A program made the position numbers and the translations under genes. A stretch of 64,000 nt of DNA. It comes from an uncultured Eubacteriales bacterium (GTDB lineage Bacteria > Bacillota > Clostridia > Peptostreptococcales > Anaerovoracaceae). Positions 33,485-41,858 of this stretch are shown piece after piece. Below the pieces are notes generated by a model. It saw only the letters and a program-made list of their open reading frames with translations, had not been told where the DNA came from and did no database searches. Location: positions 1 through 64,000 of the forward strand of contig CAJTYS010000020.1 of assembly GCA_910583765.1 (NCBI GenBank), in the 5' to 3' direction. The stretch's first letter is position 1. Each line of letters starts with the position of its first letter.

Positions 33485-35175
33485 TATTTTGCTGTCTTGT
33501 TGCTCTTGTTGCTGAAATTGCTGTAAACTCGTTTGCCTGACGCTGTCTTGTAGGCTTTCACCTTATAATAATAGCGTTTGCCCTTTTTCAGCTTTTTGTT
33601 GGTAAAGCTGGTGGTCTTGCTGTTCACGGTTTTAATGGCTGCGTACTTGCCATTTTTCTTTGTGGCTCGATAGACCCGATAGCCAGTGGCACCCGCTACC
33701 TTTTTCCATTTCACTGTGATTTTTCGCTTTCCTGCCTTGGTGCTGATCTTCGGAGCCTTTGGCTTTGTCACCTTCACTGGCAGTGCTTTGCTGGAAATAG
33801 AGGAAAACGGATAATAAATGCTTCCCTTATAAGCCCGCACTTTATAATAGTAAGTTTTCCCGCTTTTCAGCTTTGTGTTTTGAAAGCTGGTTGTAGTGCT
33901 GCCCACTGTTTTTACCCGCTTGTATGTGCCGTTTTTGCTGGTTGCTCTGTAAACCTGATAACCGGAGACACCGAAGATCCGGTTCCATTTCACAGTCAGC
34001 GTGGTCGGATCGTTGACAGCAGTGCTGACGCGGGGGATGCGCTTGACCATTTTGTTCAAATTACTCAGCTCCTTGGCCGCAGCGTTGCGATACAGATCGT
34101 TGGCACTGAACAGCGCGTATCCCTGATAGCCGTAAGTCCGAAGCTGGTTCAGCTGGTCCGCCAAGTTCGTGGATTTTTTACCCCATCCTGGGTCATCCGA
34201 ATACTTGGCGCCTGTCCGGTAAGACGCAAGACCGACGTACATAGTCGTTCCATTTTTGTTCAGCTCTTTCCATGCCTGGAGCCGGTCTGTGAACATGGTT
34301 GTCTTTCCGTTTTTGCCCCACTGATCGGTCCAGTAGAGCTGCGGTTCTATGTAATCCACATATCCATCCTCTGACATCCATTTGTCCACGTCCACGCCTG
34401 CGTTCCTGCAGTTTCCAATGTTCCCTGCCGGGCTGATGCCGAATTGCGCTGTGCTGTCCAGAGCCTTGACCGTGCTGTACACTTCCCGCACCATTTTGTT
34501 CACATTGGCTCGCTTTGTTTTCGCAGGAGGCGCAGAAGTGTCCGCGTTTTCCGCTTTTCCAGTAAAGTCAATGCTTGTGACCAGTTTGCCCTTGCTATTG
34601 AGATACCTGTATTTCTTTTTCGCATGATAAAAATAATCGTCAAAATGGATGCCGTCCACATCGTAAGCCATGACTTCTTTGACTGCTGTCTTGACCCGTT
34701 CTATAGAACTAGCATAAGCCGGATCCAGATAATTGTCAATGGTCATCCTATACGGATTCAGCCAGGCATGAAGCTCCATCCCCTTTTTATGGCTTAATTC
34801 CACCATGACTTTCAAAGGATCGAACGTATAAGCATCCGCCGCTGTCACCTCTTTCTTGGAAGTCAGATATTGGGAAGCCTTAAAAGTCTTGCTCTTCCAT
34901 GCCGCGTCATCAAAAGCCCGCACATGAAAATACACGGTGTTGATACTGTTCGCTTTTGCTTTGTCTAAAAATGCCGCAGCCTTTGAGCGGAACACGGATT
35001 CCTTGTCTGTTTTCAGACCCAAAGAACCGAAATCCACATAAGCCAGCCAGACGGCCCGCATTTCTCCCTTGCTGGCGGCAGCCGCTTCCTGAGGCCTGTT
35101 AAAAGGCAATCCTCCCAGTATGGTGACTGCGCCAAACACAAATACAGTTATGATCGCTGCGATTCGTTTTTTCAT
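33484..35175 (-). CDS. Secreted GHL10 (YngK-like) glycoside hydrolase with two FN3-like domains
   Basis: A 563-residue exported enzyme. The signal peptide (residues 1-34) is followed by the glycosyl-hydrolase-like 10 domain (about 38-345) with MRAVWLAYVDFGSLGL, INTVYFHVRAFDDAAW, HAWLNPYRMT, YDVDGIHFDDYFY, FGISPAGNIGNCRNAG and VDYIEPQLYWTDQWG, the acidic catalytic residues being in these segments. Two fibronectin-III-like repeats follow (each with VSGYQVYRATSKNGTYKRV or ATGYRVYRATKKNGKYAAI and a YYYKVRAYK end). The tail is strongly basic, fit for wall binding. Its ATG overlaps the previous gene's stop. Presumably cleaves peptidoglycan or denuded glycan strands. Confidence 0.88.
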   Translation of the reverse strand: MKKRIAAIITVFVFGAVTILGGLPFNRPQEAAAASKGEMRAVWLAYVDFGSLGLKTDKESVFRSKAAAFLDKAKANSINTVYFHVRAFDDAAWKSKTFKASQYLTSKKEVTAADAYTFDPLKVMVELSHKKGMELHAWLNPYRMTIDNYLDPAYASSIERVKTAVKEVMAYDVDGIHFDDYFYHAKKKYRYLNSKGKLVTSIDFTGKAENADTSAPPAKTKRANVNKMVREVYSTVKALDSTAQFGISPAGNIGNCRNAGVDVDKWMSEDGYVDYIEPQLYWTDQWGKNGKTTMFTDRLQAWKELNKNGTTMYVGLASYRTGAKYSDDPGWGKKSTNLADQLNQLRTYGYQGYALFSANDLYRNAAAKELSNLNKMVKRIPRVSTAVNDPTTLTVKWNRIFGVSGYQVYRATSKNGTYKRVKTVGSTTTSFQNTKLKSGKTYYYKVRAYKGSIYYPFSSISSKALPVKVTKPKAPKISTKAGKRKITVKWKKVAGATGYRVYRATKKNGKYAAIKTVNSKTTSFTNKKLKKGKRYYYKVKAYKTASGKRVYSNFSNKSNKTAK

Positions 35176-36260
35176 TTGTTCATCACTTCTCCTTGGTAAT
35201 TTTTTATTTCTTCCTGCGCGCCCTGGCGAAACAGATCTCTGGCGCTGAAAAGAGCGAAGCCATGGCAGCCTTTTTCCCGCAGAATCCGCACCTGCCGCGC
35301 CAGATTGTCGCTGGATGCGTGCCAGCCCGGGTCATCCTTGGCCTTCTCACCTGTCCGATAAAGCGCGAGCCCTGGGTACAGCGGGATTCCTGCCTCATTT
35401 AGACCCATCCATTCCTCCAGCGTATTGGTGAACATCTTCTCCCGCCAAGCAGCGCTGTGCTGGTCGGTCCAGTAGATCTGGGGCATGATGTAATCCACGT
35501 AGCCTTCCTGGGACATCCAGGTCTCCACGTCCACGCCAATGGAATGACAATAGCCAATGTTTCCCGCCGGACTGATGCCAAACTGGAGCTCCCGTCCGTA
35601 AGTTTTCACTTTACTGTAAACAGCCCTGACCATTTGATTGACGTTTCTCATCATTTCCTCTTCAGGGACCTTGGAATCTTCTTGATAGAAATAGTCATCA
35701 AAATGGATGCCGTCCACATCATAATTTTCTAGAATCTCTTCCACACAGACAAGGATCTCTGTCGTGGAATTCTCGTCTGCTGGGTCCAGGATCGCCTTAT
35801 CAAAATCACGATTCCGGTAAGGATTCAGCCAGGCGTGAAGCTCCATATCATATTTTCCAGCCAGCTCCACCATGATCTTTAGCGGGTCATAAGGGATGTC
35901 CTCTTTCTTGCTCCAAAGATACCTGCTCATGGGAAAGGTCCGCGACTTGTACGCTGCGTCCCTGAAAGCCCGCACATGGAAATACACCGTGTTGATGGAA
36001 TTTTCTTTTGCTGCCTGGAAAAAGGTCTCTGCGTTTTTCCGAAACTTTGCTTCTTCCTGATTATACAGGCCCAAAGCCTTGTAGTCCACATAAGCCAGCC
36101 AAATGGCCCGAGTTTCTTGCCCAGGAATCCTCTGGATCAGGTCTTTGCCAAAAGAAACTCCCAGAACCGCGAGAATGACCAATAGGATCCCTGCGGCCGC
36201 CAGCAGCCGCCTCTGTTTTTGGAGCTGCTTTTTCGTCTTCCGTTTTTTTCTCTTTTTCAT
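35172..36260 (-). CDS. Membrane-anchored GHL10 glycoside hydrolase
   Basis: A 362-residue paralogue of the next gene's catalytic domain. A very basic N-terminus (MKKRKKRKTKKQLQKQRR) and one hydrophobic helix (about 20-38) anchor it. The GHL10 landmarks repeat: TRAIWLAYVDYKALGL, INTVYFHVRAFRDAAY, HAWLNPYRNRDF, YDVDGIHFDDYFY, FGISPAGNIGYCHSIG, VDYIMPQIYWTDQ. It lacks FN3 repeats. ATGA overlaps join it to the dehydrogenase gene upstream and to the FN3-bearing paralogue downstream, so the two hydrolases are made together and probably arose by tandem duplication. Confidence 0.88.
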   Translation of the reverse strand: MKKRKKRKTKKQLQKQRRLLAAAGILLVILAVLGVSFGKDLIQRIPGQETRAIWLAYVDYKALGLYNQEEAKFRKNAETFFQAAKENSINTVYFHVRAFRDAAYKSRTFPMSRYLWSKKEDIPYDPLKIMVELAGKYDMELHAWLNPYRNRDFDKAILDPADENSTTEILVCVEEILENYDVDGIHFDDYFYQEDSKVPEEEMMRNVNQMVRAVYSKVKTYGRELQFGISPAGNIGYCHSIGVDVETWMSQEGYVDYIMPQIYWTDQHSAAWREKMFTNTLEEWMGLNEAGIPLYPGLALYRTGEKAKDDPGWHASSDNLARQVRILREKGCHGFALFSARDLFRQGAQEEIKNYQGEVMNK

Positions 36261-37168
36261 ACCAGCCGATTCGATCTTTCTCCCCGGATGAAGCTTGCCA
36301 GGTTCGCACCGCAGGTTTCCACCACAATGCGCCTGGTTTCCACAGGGATGAAAGCCATGTGCGGGGTGATCTTGCAGTTCTCCAGGCCAATGAGAGGATT
36401 TCCCGCTTCCGGTGGCTCTTTAGCCAAAACATCCAGACCCGCGCCAGACAGTTTTCCTGATTTCAGCGCCGCTGCCAGATCCTCTTCATTCACCAGCCCG
36501 CCCCTGGCAGTATTGATCAGAATCGCACCGTCCTTCATTTTTTCAATGAACGTCCGATCCACCAGCCCTGCGTTTTCCTTTGTCAGCGGACAGTGGAGGG
36601 ACACGACGTCCGCAGCCATGGCTTTCTCCGGTTCTTTACTGTAAACATGGACTGTCATGCCAAAGGCTTCTGCCAGCTGAGCCATCTTTTTACCGATGTT
36701 TCCATAGCCCACGATACCGATGCTCTTTCCCGCCAGCAGCATCACAGGCGCTTTCATGAAAGTATAATCCTTACAATTCTGCCATTCGCCTTCTGTCACC
36801 GCCTTGTTGTAAAGTTCTGCCTGATTGGAAAGGGCCAGCAACAGGGCCATGGCATGCTGGGCCACTGCGTCCGTGGAGTAGGCCGGCACATTGGCCACTG
36901 CGATCCCATGCTCCTCAGCCGCCTCTAGGTCCACATGATTGAATCCAGTGGCCGCGATGCCAATGAATTTCAAGTCTGGACACTGCTCCATCACCTCCCG
37001 GCTCAAAGGCAGGGAATCCACGAACGCGGCCTCCGCCCCAGCCAGCCGCTCCGGGATCTCCTCTGGCGCAGTCCGTTTATAAGGCTGAAATTCCCCGAGC
37101 CGCGCAATGCATTCCCAAGAAATATCTCCTGGATTGATAATAGCGCTGTCTAAAAACACGATTTTCAT
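36257..37168 (-). CDS. D-isomer-specific 2-hydroxyacid dehydrogenase
   Basis: NAD(P)-dependent oxidoreductase of 303 residues. The Rossmann motif is SIGIVGYGNIGKKMAQLAEAFGM, and the catalytic Arg, Glu and His appear in INTARGGLVNEEDL, LDVLAKEPPEAGNP and ITPHMAFIPVETRR. It belongs to the hydroxypyruvate/glycerate dehydrogenase-like subgroup; the true substrate is open. The ATG follows GAGGAG three bases after the peptidase stop, and its end overlaps the GHL10 gene by four bases. Confidence 0.9.
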   Translation of the reverse strand: MKIVFLDSAIINPGDISWECIARLGEFQPYKRTAPEEIPERLAGAEAAFVDSLPLSREVMEQCPDLKFIGIAATGFNHVDLEAAEEHGIAVANVPAYSTDAVAQHAMALLLALSNQAELYNKAVTEGEWQNCKDYTFMKAPVMLLAGKSIGIVGYGNIGKKMAQLAEAFGMTVHVYSKEPEKAMAADVVSLHCPLTKENAGLVDRTFIEKMKDGAILINTARGGLVNEEDLAAALKSGKLSGAGLDVLAKEPPEAGNPLIGLENCKITPHMAFIPVETRRIVVETCGANLASFIRGERSNRLV

Positions 37169-37171
37169 AGT

Positions 37172-38545
37172 TTACTCCTCATCCAGCTTTCGCACGACGC
37201 ATTCCAGTTCCTGCTCCAGCTTTTTGCTCTTTTTTCCTTTGACTGTGACCACCAGGTTTCGGCAGGTAAAGACCTCTCTGGCAAGAGCCGTGATCTCCTC
37301 TGGACTCACAGCCTCATATTCTCCCTTGCGCGCTTCCGGATCCCGGCTTCCCTTCTCCAGGATATGCCCTTCATATGCCTGTGACCAGTTGAGATTGGCA
37401 GCATGGTCCAAAATCAGCTCCGCATTGTCAATGTACACTGGCTTCACATAGTCCAGCTCGTCTCGGATGCCCTGCTTTAGATCATGAAACAGCTTCATGA
37501 CGATCTCCGCTGATTCCAACAGGCGAGCGGGCTGGACTTCATACTGAAAATATAAATTTCCAATGTTGCTATACTGTTCCAAACCCGGATCAAAGCTGTA
37601 AATGTACCCTGACTGCTCGGAAAGGGCCTGGTGAATCTTGGAATTCTCACAATCAAAGAGAATGTCATAAAGCAGCACATAAGCCGCTTGACTGTGTTTT
37701 CTGGTATCGATGTCAAAGGAAAACCGGATCACCGTGTCTTTGCTCTTTTTCATCGCCACCCTGCCATCCCTGTGAAAAAACGCCTTTGGCAAAGGCGCCA
37801 GATTGTTCCTGAGAGCAGGGCTATTCTCAGATGCCAGCTCCTTCCCCAGCTCCTGGCCGCTCCCAAGCGATCCTTCTCTAGACTCCAGCCTGCTTTTGGA
37901 CCTCACCTTTCCTGCAGGCATGGCATCTCCATATCGCTCCACTGCCTGTTTTAGGTAAAGGAGATCTTCTTCCTGGGCATGCCCTGTCACATAAAAAAAT
38001 CCATTGACAGGAGAAAGGATCCTGCTGTGGGCCTGCCGCAAAACAGTTTTTCCCATTTTGTCCAGCCTGGAGCTTTGCCCTGTGATGGAGCGGGCCAGGC
38101 TGGTTCCTTCCCAGACAATGCTGCCTGTGAAAAAACCCAGAGAGTTTCTTTCGTCTTCTTCCCTGATCTCCGCTTTGATGCGATTCCTTTCGATCCTGAT
38201 CTCAGAGACAGGCAGGCAGATGGGCTCAAAGACTTTTACCAGAACGTCCATGGCTTCTCGGATATGCGCCTTGGCCCCTGTCAGCTCGAATTGAACGAAT
38301 TCCTTGTAAGTGCAGGCATTGAACATCAGACCCAGTCTGTCCAGGTGCCCATAGAGCGTTCCTCCCATGAGAAAATTGATGTTCCGAATGACAATATGCT
38401 CTAAAAAGTGCGTGATGCCGTTTTCCGCCTCTGTCTCGTAAAGGCTCCCTGCTTTGAAATAAAGGCTGACGCAAAAGCTGTGAAGGTGATCTCCTGGATA
38501 GTGAAAAATTTTCATTCCGTTGTTTGTCACGTACTGTTTTTCCAT
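37172..38545 (-). CDS. M16-family zinc metallopeptidase
   Basis: A 457-residue protease of the pitrilysin/processing-peptidase family. The inverted zinc motif HxxEH is intact (GITHFLEHIVIRNIN, about residues 47-51) and the third ligand Glu lies some 75 residues on, in EIRIERNRIKAEIREED. The second, inactive M16 half includes VRFSFDIDTRKHSQAAYVL. A Ser/Leu/Gly-rich linker joins them. The start codon touches the fumB stop codon with no gap, placing it in the fumarase operon. Substrate unknown. Confidence 0.88.
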   Translation of the reverse strand: MEKQYVTNNGMKIFHYPGDHLHSFCVSLYFKAGSLYETEAENGITHFLEHIVIRNINFLMGGTLYGHLDRLGLMFNACTYKEFVQFELTGAKAHIREAMDVLVKVFEPICLPVSEIRIERNRIKAEIREEDERNSLGFFTGSIVWEGTSLARSITGQSSRLDKMGKTVLRQAHSRILSPVNGFFYVTGHAQEEDLLYLKQAVERYGDAMPAGKVRSKSRLESREGSLGSGQELGKELASENSPALRNNLAPLPKAFFHRDGRVAMKKSKDTVIRFSFDIDTRKHSQAAYVLLYDILFDCENSKIHQALSEQSGYIYSFDPGLEQYSNIGNLYFQYEVQPARLLESAEIVMKLFHDLKQGIRDELDYVKPVYIDNAELILDHAANLNWSQAYEGHILEKGSRDPEARKGEYEAVSPEEITALAREVFTCRNLVVTVKGKKSKKLEQELECVVRKLDEE

Positions 38546-39103
38546 CTATGCCCTGCTCTCCAGGTAAGCCTTTCGGCCTTGTTCATAAAGATCGCCGCCC
38601 TTGCTGTCCAGCACCACGGTCACTGGAAAATCCTTGACCCGCAGCCTGCGTACCGCTTCTGCCCCTAGATCTTCAAAAGCGATGATCTCTGCTGACTCCA
38701 CCCTTTGGGCCATCAGAGCGCCCGCGCCGCCGATGGCCGCGAAATAGACCGCGCCGTTTCGCAGGACCGCGTCCTTCACTTCCTGAGACCGCTGCCCCTT
38801 TCCGATCATCCCTGTTTCCCCCAGATCCAGGAGCGTAGGCGCATAAGCGTCCATCCTATAGCTTGTAGTGGGCCCTGCGGACCCAATGGGATTCCCCGGC
38901 TTTTCCGGCGTAGGTCCCACATAGTAGATCACTGCGTTTTCCAGGTTAAACGGCAATTCCTCTCCCCGCTGGATCCTGTCTGTCAGCCGCTTGTGGGCCG
39001 CGTCCCTGGCAGTGTAGATAGTCCCTGTCAAAAGCACAGTGTCCCCTGCTGTCAGGTCTTTAAATTTCTCCCTTGTGAAGGGCTCTGTTATGTGATGCTC
39101 CAT
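38546..39103 (-). CDS. fumB: Fumarate hydratase class I, beta subunit
   Basis: C-terminal-type subunit of the iron-sulfur fumarase interconverting fumarate and malate. The start at 39103 after AAGGGGG gives 185 residues. Typical motifs: LTGTIYTARDAAHKRL, VIYYVGPTPEKPGNPIGSAGPTTSYRMD, TGMIGKGQRS and YFAAIGGAGALMAQRVE. It lies 14 bases behind the alpha subunit gene. Two-subunit class I enzymes are usual in anaerobes. L-tartrate dehydratase beta is the close alternative. Confidence 0.93.
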   Translation of the reverse strand: MEHHITEPFTREKFKDLTAGDTVLLTGTIYTARDAAHKRLTDRIQRGEELPFNLENAVIYYVGPTPEKPGNPIGSAGPTTSYRMDAYAPTLLDLGETGMIGKGQRSQEVKDAVLRNGAVYFAAIGGAGALMAQRVESAEIIAFEDLGAEAVRRLRVKDFPVTVVLDSKGGDLYEQGRKAYLESRA

Positions 39104-39117
39104 CTCGTTTTTCCCCC

Positions 39118-39960
39118 TTACAAAATCCTTTCTGCGTGCCTGCTGACATGGCAATTCACATTGACTGCCACAGGAAGCCCCGCGATATGAGTGGGCGCTG
39201 TCTTAATGTTCACTGCCAGCGCAGTCGTCTGGCCGCCAAACCCCTGGGGGCCGATGCCCAAGGCGTTGATCCTGGAAAGCAGTTCTTTTTCCATATCCGC
39301 GTAAAAGGGATCCTGGTTTGGCTGATCCAGGGGCATCAGGAGCGCTTCCTTGGCCAAGAGCGCTACTTTGTCAAAAGTTCCGCCAACCCCCACGCCAACC
39401 ACAATCGGCGGGCAGGGATTGGCCCCTGCGTCTTCACAGACCTGAACCACAAAATCCTTTACCCCTTCCTCGCCCGCGGAAGGCGGCAGCATTTTGATCT
39501 GACTCATGTTTTCCGAGCCAAAGCCTTTTGGCGCAAGGATCACCTTTACTTGATCTCCAGGAACGATTTCATAATGAATGTGGGCCGGTGTGTTGTCTCC
39601 TGTGTTGACTCGCCGCAGCGGATCCTTTACCACGGATTTTCTCAGGAAACCGTCTTCATATCCCCTGCGCACCCCTTCATGGATGGCCTCTTCCACAGAG
39701 CCTCCTGCCAAATGCACGTCTTGTCCCACTTCCAAGAACACGCAGGCCAGCCCTGTGTCTTGGCAGAGAGGCAGTGTGCCTTGCTCTGCGATTCCGATAT
39801 TTTCTTCTATCTTTTCCAGCACGCCTTTGGCTACTGGCCACGGCTCCATCTCCGCCTGCCTGCTGATGGCCTGCTTTACATCTTTGCTGAGAAAATGATT
39901 GGTCTCTCTGGCCATCTGAGCCACAGCTTCTGTGATCTCCTTTACATCCAGCGTCCTCAT
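39118..39960 (-). CDS. fumA: Fumarate hydratase class I, alpha subunit
   Basis: Carries the oxygen-sensitive 4Fe-4S cluster. The start at 39960 after AAAAGGAGG gives 280 residues. Cluster Cys ligands are visible in LPLCQDTGLACVFLEV, EDAGANPCPPIVVGVGVGG and the C-terminal VNVNCHVSRHAERIL. NTGDNTPAHIHYEIVPGD and PKGFGSENMSQIKML are further signatures. First gene of a seven-gene minus-strand run that continues through the M16 peptidase, dehydrogenase and three glycosidases. Confidence 0.95.
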   Translation of the reverse strand: MRTLDVKEITEAVAQMARETNHFLSKDVKQAISRQAEMEPWPVAKGVLEKIEENIGIAEQGTLPLCQDTGLACVFLEVGQDVHLAGGSVEEAIHEGVRRGYEDGFLRKSVVKDPLRRVNTGDNTPAHIHYEIVPGDQVKVILAPKGFGSENMSQIKMLPPSAGEEGVKDFVVQVCEDAGANPCPPIVVGVGVGGTFDKVALLAKEALLMPLDQPNQDPFYADMEKELLSRINALGIGPQGFGGQTTALAVNIKTAPTHIAGLPVAVNVNCHVSRHAERIL

Positions 39961-40133
39961 AAAAACCTCCTTTTGTTTCCACCCTGTCTCGGTGCGAACT
40001 CCTTTCATTATACGATAAAGCGCGCCCTCGGGCAAGCCGCCCAAGGCAGATAACTGGATTCTTCACGCATCCTTCACGCATATTGCCCCTGTACCAGGCA
40101 TAAGCTGTAACAATTCTATGTCTGGAGGCTCCT

Positions 40134-41243
40134 ATGAATCAAAGAAAACACAAATCAAACATCCGCATATCCGCTCTGAGGACAAGGTCTCGCCACGGAG
40201 CCGGCGGCTTGGGACTGCTGAAACCTGCCTTGCTCCTGCTTTCTGTCACGCTCTTTGTTCTGGTCATCATACCTTTTGCCATCACCTCACTATTCACGCC
40301 CCAGGAAGCCCAGGAACAGACGCTTACCCAAACGGAGGCCGTGCCCAAGGAGAAGCCTGCGGACATCAGCGACATCCAGCAGGAATCTGTGCCAGCTTCC
40401 ATCACTGTGTACCGCGACGCGACTGGCAAAACAGAGAAGGTTCCTTTTGAGACTTATGTGAAAGGAGTCGTGTCCAGCGAGATGCCTTCCACCTTTGAGA
40501 AAGAAGCATTGAAAGCCCAGTCCGTAGCCGCCCGCACTTATTCCCTTTCCAGATACCTGCGGGCCAAGAAAAACGGCAATCCGGCCGCCCACAGTAGCGC
40601 GCCTGTCTGCGACACTGTACACTGCCAAGTTTATCAGGACAAACAGGGGCTGAAAAAAAACAAGGGCTCCGCGTGGATGAGCAAGGACTGGAAAAAAATA
40701 TCCGCAGCCGTGAATGACACGAAAGGACAGCTGATGTACTACGATGGGAAACTGGTGGAGCAGGCATTGTTTCACTCTTCCAGCGGTGGAAAGACGGAAA
40801 ATTGCGAAGACGTGTTCGCTGCTGCAGTGCCTTATCTGGTCAGCGTGGAAAGCCCTTACGAGCAAGAGGCCACCCACAAAAAGGAAACTGAGACTCTGAC
40901 TATTTCCCAGTTCGCAGAAAAAATGAGGCGCGCTTATCCCGGAAAAAGCTTTGGAACAGTAACAGCTTCCAATATCCAGATCAAATCCCACAGCAGCGGC
41001 GGCCGGGTAGAAGACATGCGGGTCGGCTCTGCCACTGTCACTGGCAAACAGGTCAGGGAAGCCCTGGGGCTTTACTCCGCGAATTTCACCATTTCCATAA
41101 CAAAAGGCAAGATCACCTTTACCACCAAAGGTTCTGGCCACGGCGTGGGAATGAGTCAGTATGGCGCCAATGGCATGGCAAAAGCCGGATATGGCTACCA
41201 GGAAATCCTCTCTCACTATTACAGCGGCACCGTGATTTTGTAA
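40134..41243 (+). CDS. spoIID: SpoIID/LytB-domain protein, probable stage II sporulation protein D
   Basis: Lytic transglycosylase that trims septal peptidoglycan during engulfment. The 369 residues have a single N-terminal membrane helix (about 35-60), then the SpoIID domain: PFETYVKGVVSSEMPSTFEKEALKAQSVAARTYSL with the catalytic Glu, then FHSSSGGKTENCEDVF, LVSVESPYEQE, and the C-terminal GSGHGVGMSQYGANGMAKAGYGYQEILSHYY. Length agrees with SpoIID. The ATG follows GGAGG. In many Clostridia it neighbours murA; here murA is about 20 kb away, so a LytB-like paralogue remains possible. Confidence 0.83.
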   Translation: MNQRKHKSNIRISALRTRSRHGAGGLGLLKPALLLLSVTLFVLVIIPFAITSLFTPQEAQEQTLTQTEAVPKEKPADISDIQQESVPASITVYRDATGKTEKVPFETYVKGVVSSEMPSTFEKEALKAQSVAARTYSLSRYLRAKKNGNPAAHSSAPVCDTVHCQVYQDKQGLKKNKGSAWMSKDWKKISAAVNDTKGQLMYYDGKLVEQALFHSSSGGKTENCEDVFAAAVPYLVSVESPYEQEATHKKETETLTISQFAEKMRRAYPGKSFGTVTASNIQIKSHSSGGRVEDMRVGSATVTGKQVREALGLYSANFTISITKGKITFTTKGSGHGVGMSQYGANGMAKAGYGYQEILSHYYSGTVIL

Positions 41244-41341
41244 AGAGATGCCTGGAAAGGCTGCTCCATAAGTCGATCGCTTAACTGTTTCAGCGCATTT
41301 AGATTTTTTCTCGAAAAATCTAAAAAAATCCAGAAAAAGAG

Positions 41342-41414
41342 TTGACAAGAATCCTTTTTTAGTTTAGACTAACCCCGTAGTTAAACAACACTAACCAAGT
41401 AAACTGTGTCTAAC
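41342..41414 (+). promoter_or_regulatory. feo promoter with DtxR/IdeR-type operator
   Basis: TTGACA (41342-41347) and a -10 near 41365-41370 are overlapped by TTAGTTTAGACTAACCCCG (41359-41377), close to the DtxR/IdeR consensus. CTAACC recurs at 41369, 41391 and 41409, suggesting more than one binding unit. Iron-dependent repression of feoAB is expected. Confidence 0.65.
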
Positions 41415-41459
41415 CGATTTACTTAAATCCGTTTTTTGAACATTTAATAGGAGGAAGTC

Positions 41460-41672
41460 ATGAATCTAAATAGCGTGAACGCTGGTGAAACTTATTTGAT
41501 CCGAGATATCCAAACAGATGATGAGGAAATGAAGTCCTTTTTGTTTTCTTTGGGCTGCTACAGCGGCGAACCGATCACCGTGGTTTCCCAGCGTAAGGGC
41601 GGCTGCGTCGTATCCATGAAAGACGGGCGCTACAATATTGACAATGGTTTGGCGCAAGCCATTCTGATATAA
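41460..41672 (+). CDS. feoA: FeoA-family ferrous iron transport protein
   Basis: A 70-residue SH3-like protein that supports FeoB. Reads MNLNSVNAGETYLIRDIQTD then a middle with FLFSLGCYSGEPITVVSQRKGGCVVSMKDGRYNIDNGLAQAILI, the last part (sequence R-Y-N-I-D-x-x-L-A) being the FeoA core. The ATG follows TAGGAGGAAG. It is the first gene of the feo unit and sits behind the DtxR-type operator. A weak stem (TGGCGAT 41683-41689 with ATCGCCA 41707-41713) follows in the 186-base gap before feoB. Confidence 0.88.
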   Translation: MNLNSVNAGETYLIRDIQTDDEEMKSFLFSLGCYSGEPITVVSQRKGGCVVSMKDGRYNIDNGLAQAILI

Positions 41673-41858
41673 GAGACACCACTGGCGATTTTCTTATAAT
41701 TAATTGATCGCCAAACTTTTACATGTGGATCGTATTGGCGTAAACGGCGCAGCGGGATTTTGCTTCGCCTGCCCTTTCCACTTTTTTTATGAAGTATGGT
41801 TAGTTCCAAATAACTAAAAGCAAGTCTTTGAATCGAGAAAAACATAAGGAGGGATATT

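Noticed and set aside
39136..40053. 305-codon plus-strand frame opposite fumA
   Set aside because: Fumarase alpha motifs are on the minus strand; the plus frame is Cys/His-rich and lacks a ribosome site.
41301..41321. AGATTTTT/AAAAATCT hairpin after spoIID as a terminator
   Set aside because: The stem is followed by A residues on the plus strand, so it is not a good terminator for spoIID; may be chance in AT-rich DNA.
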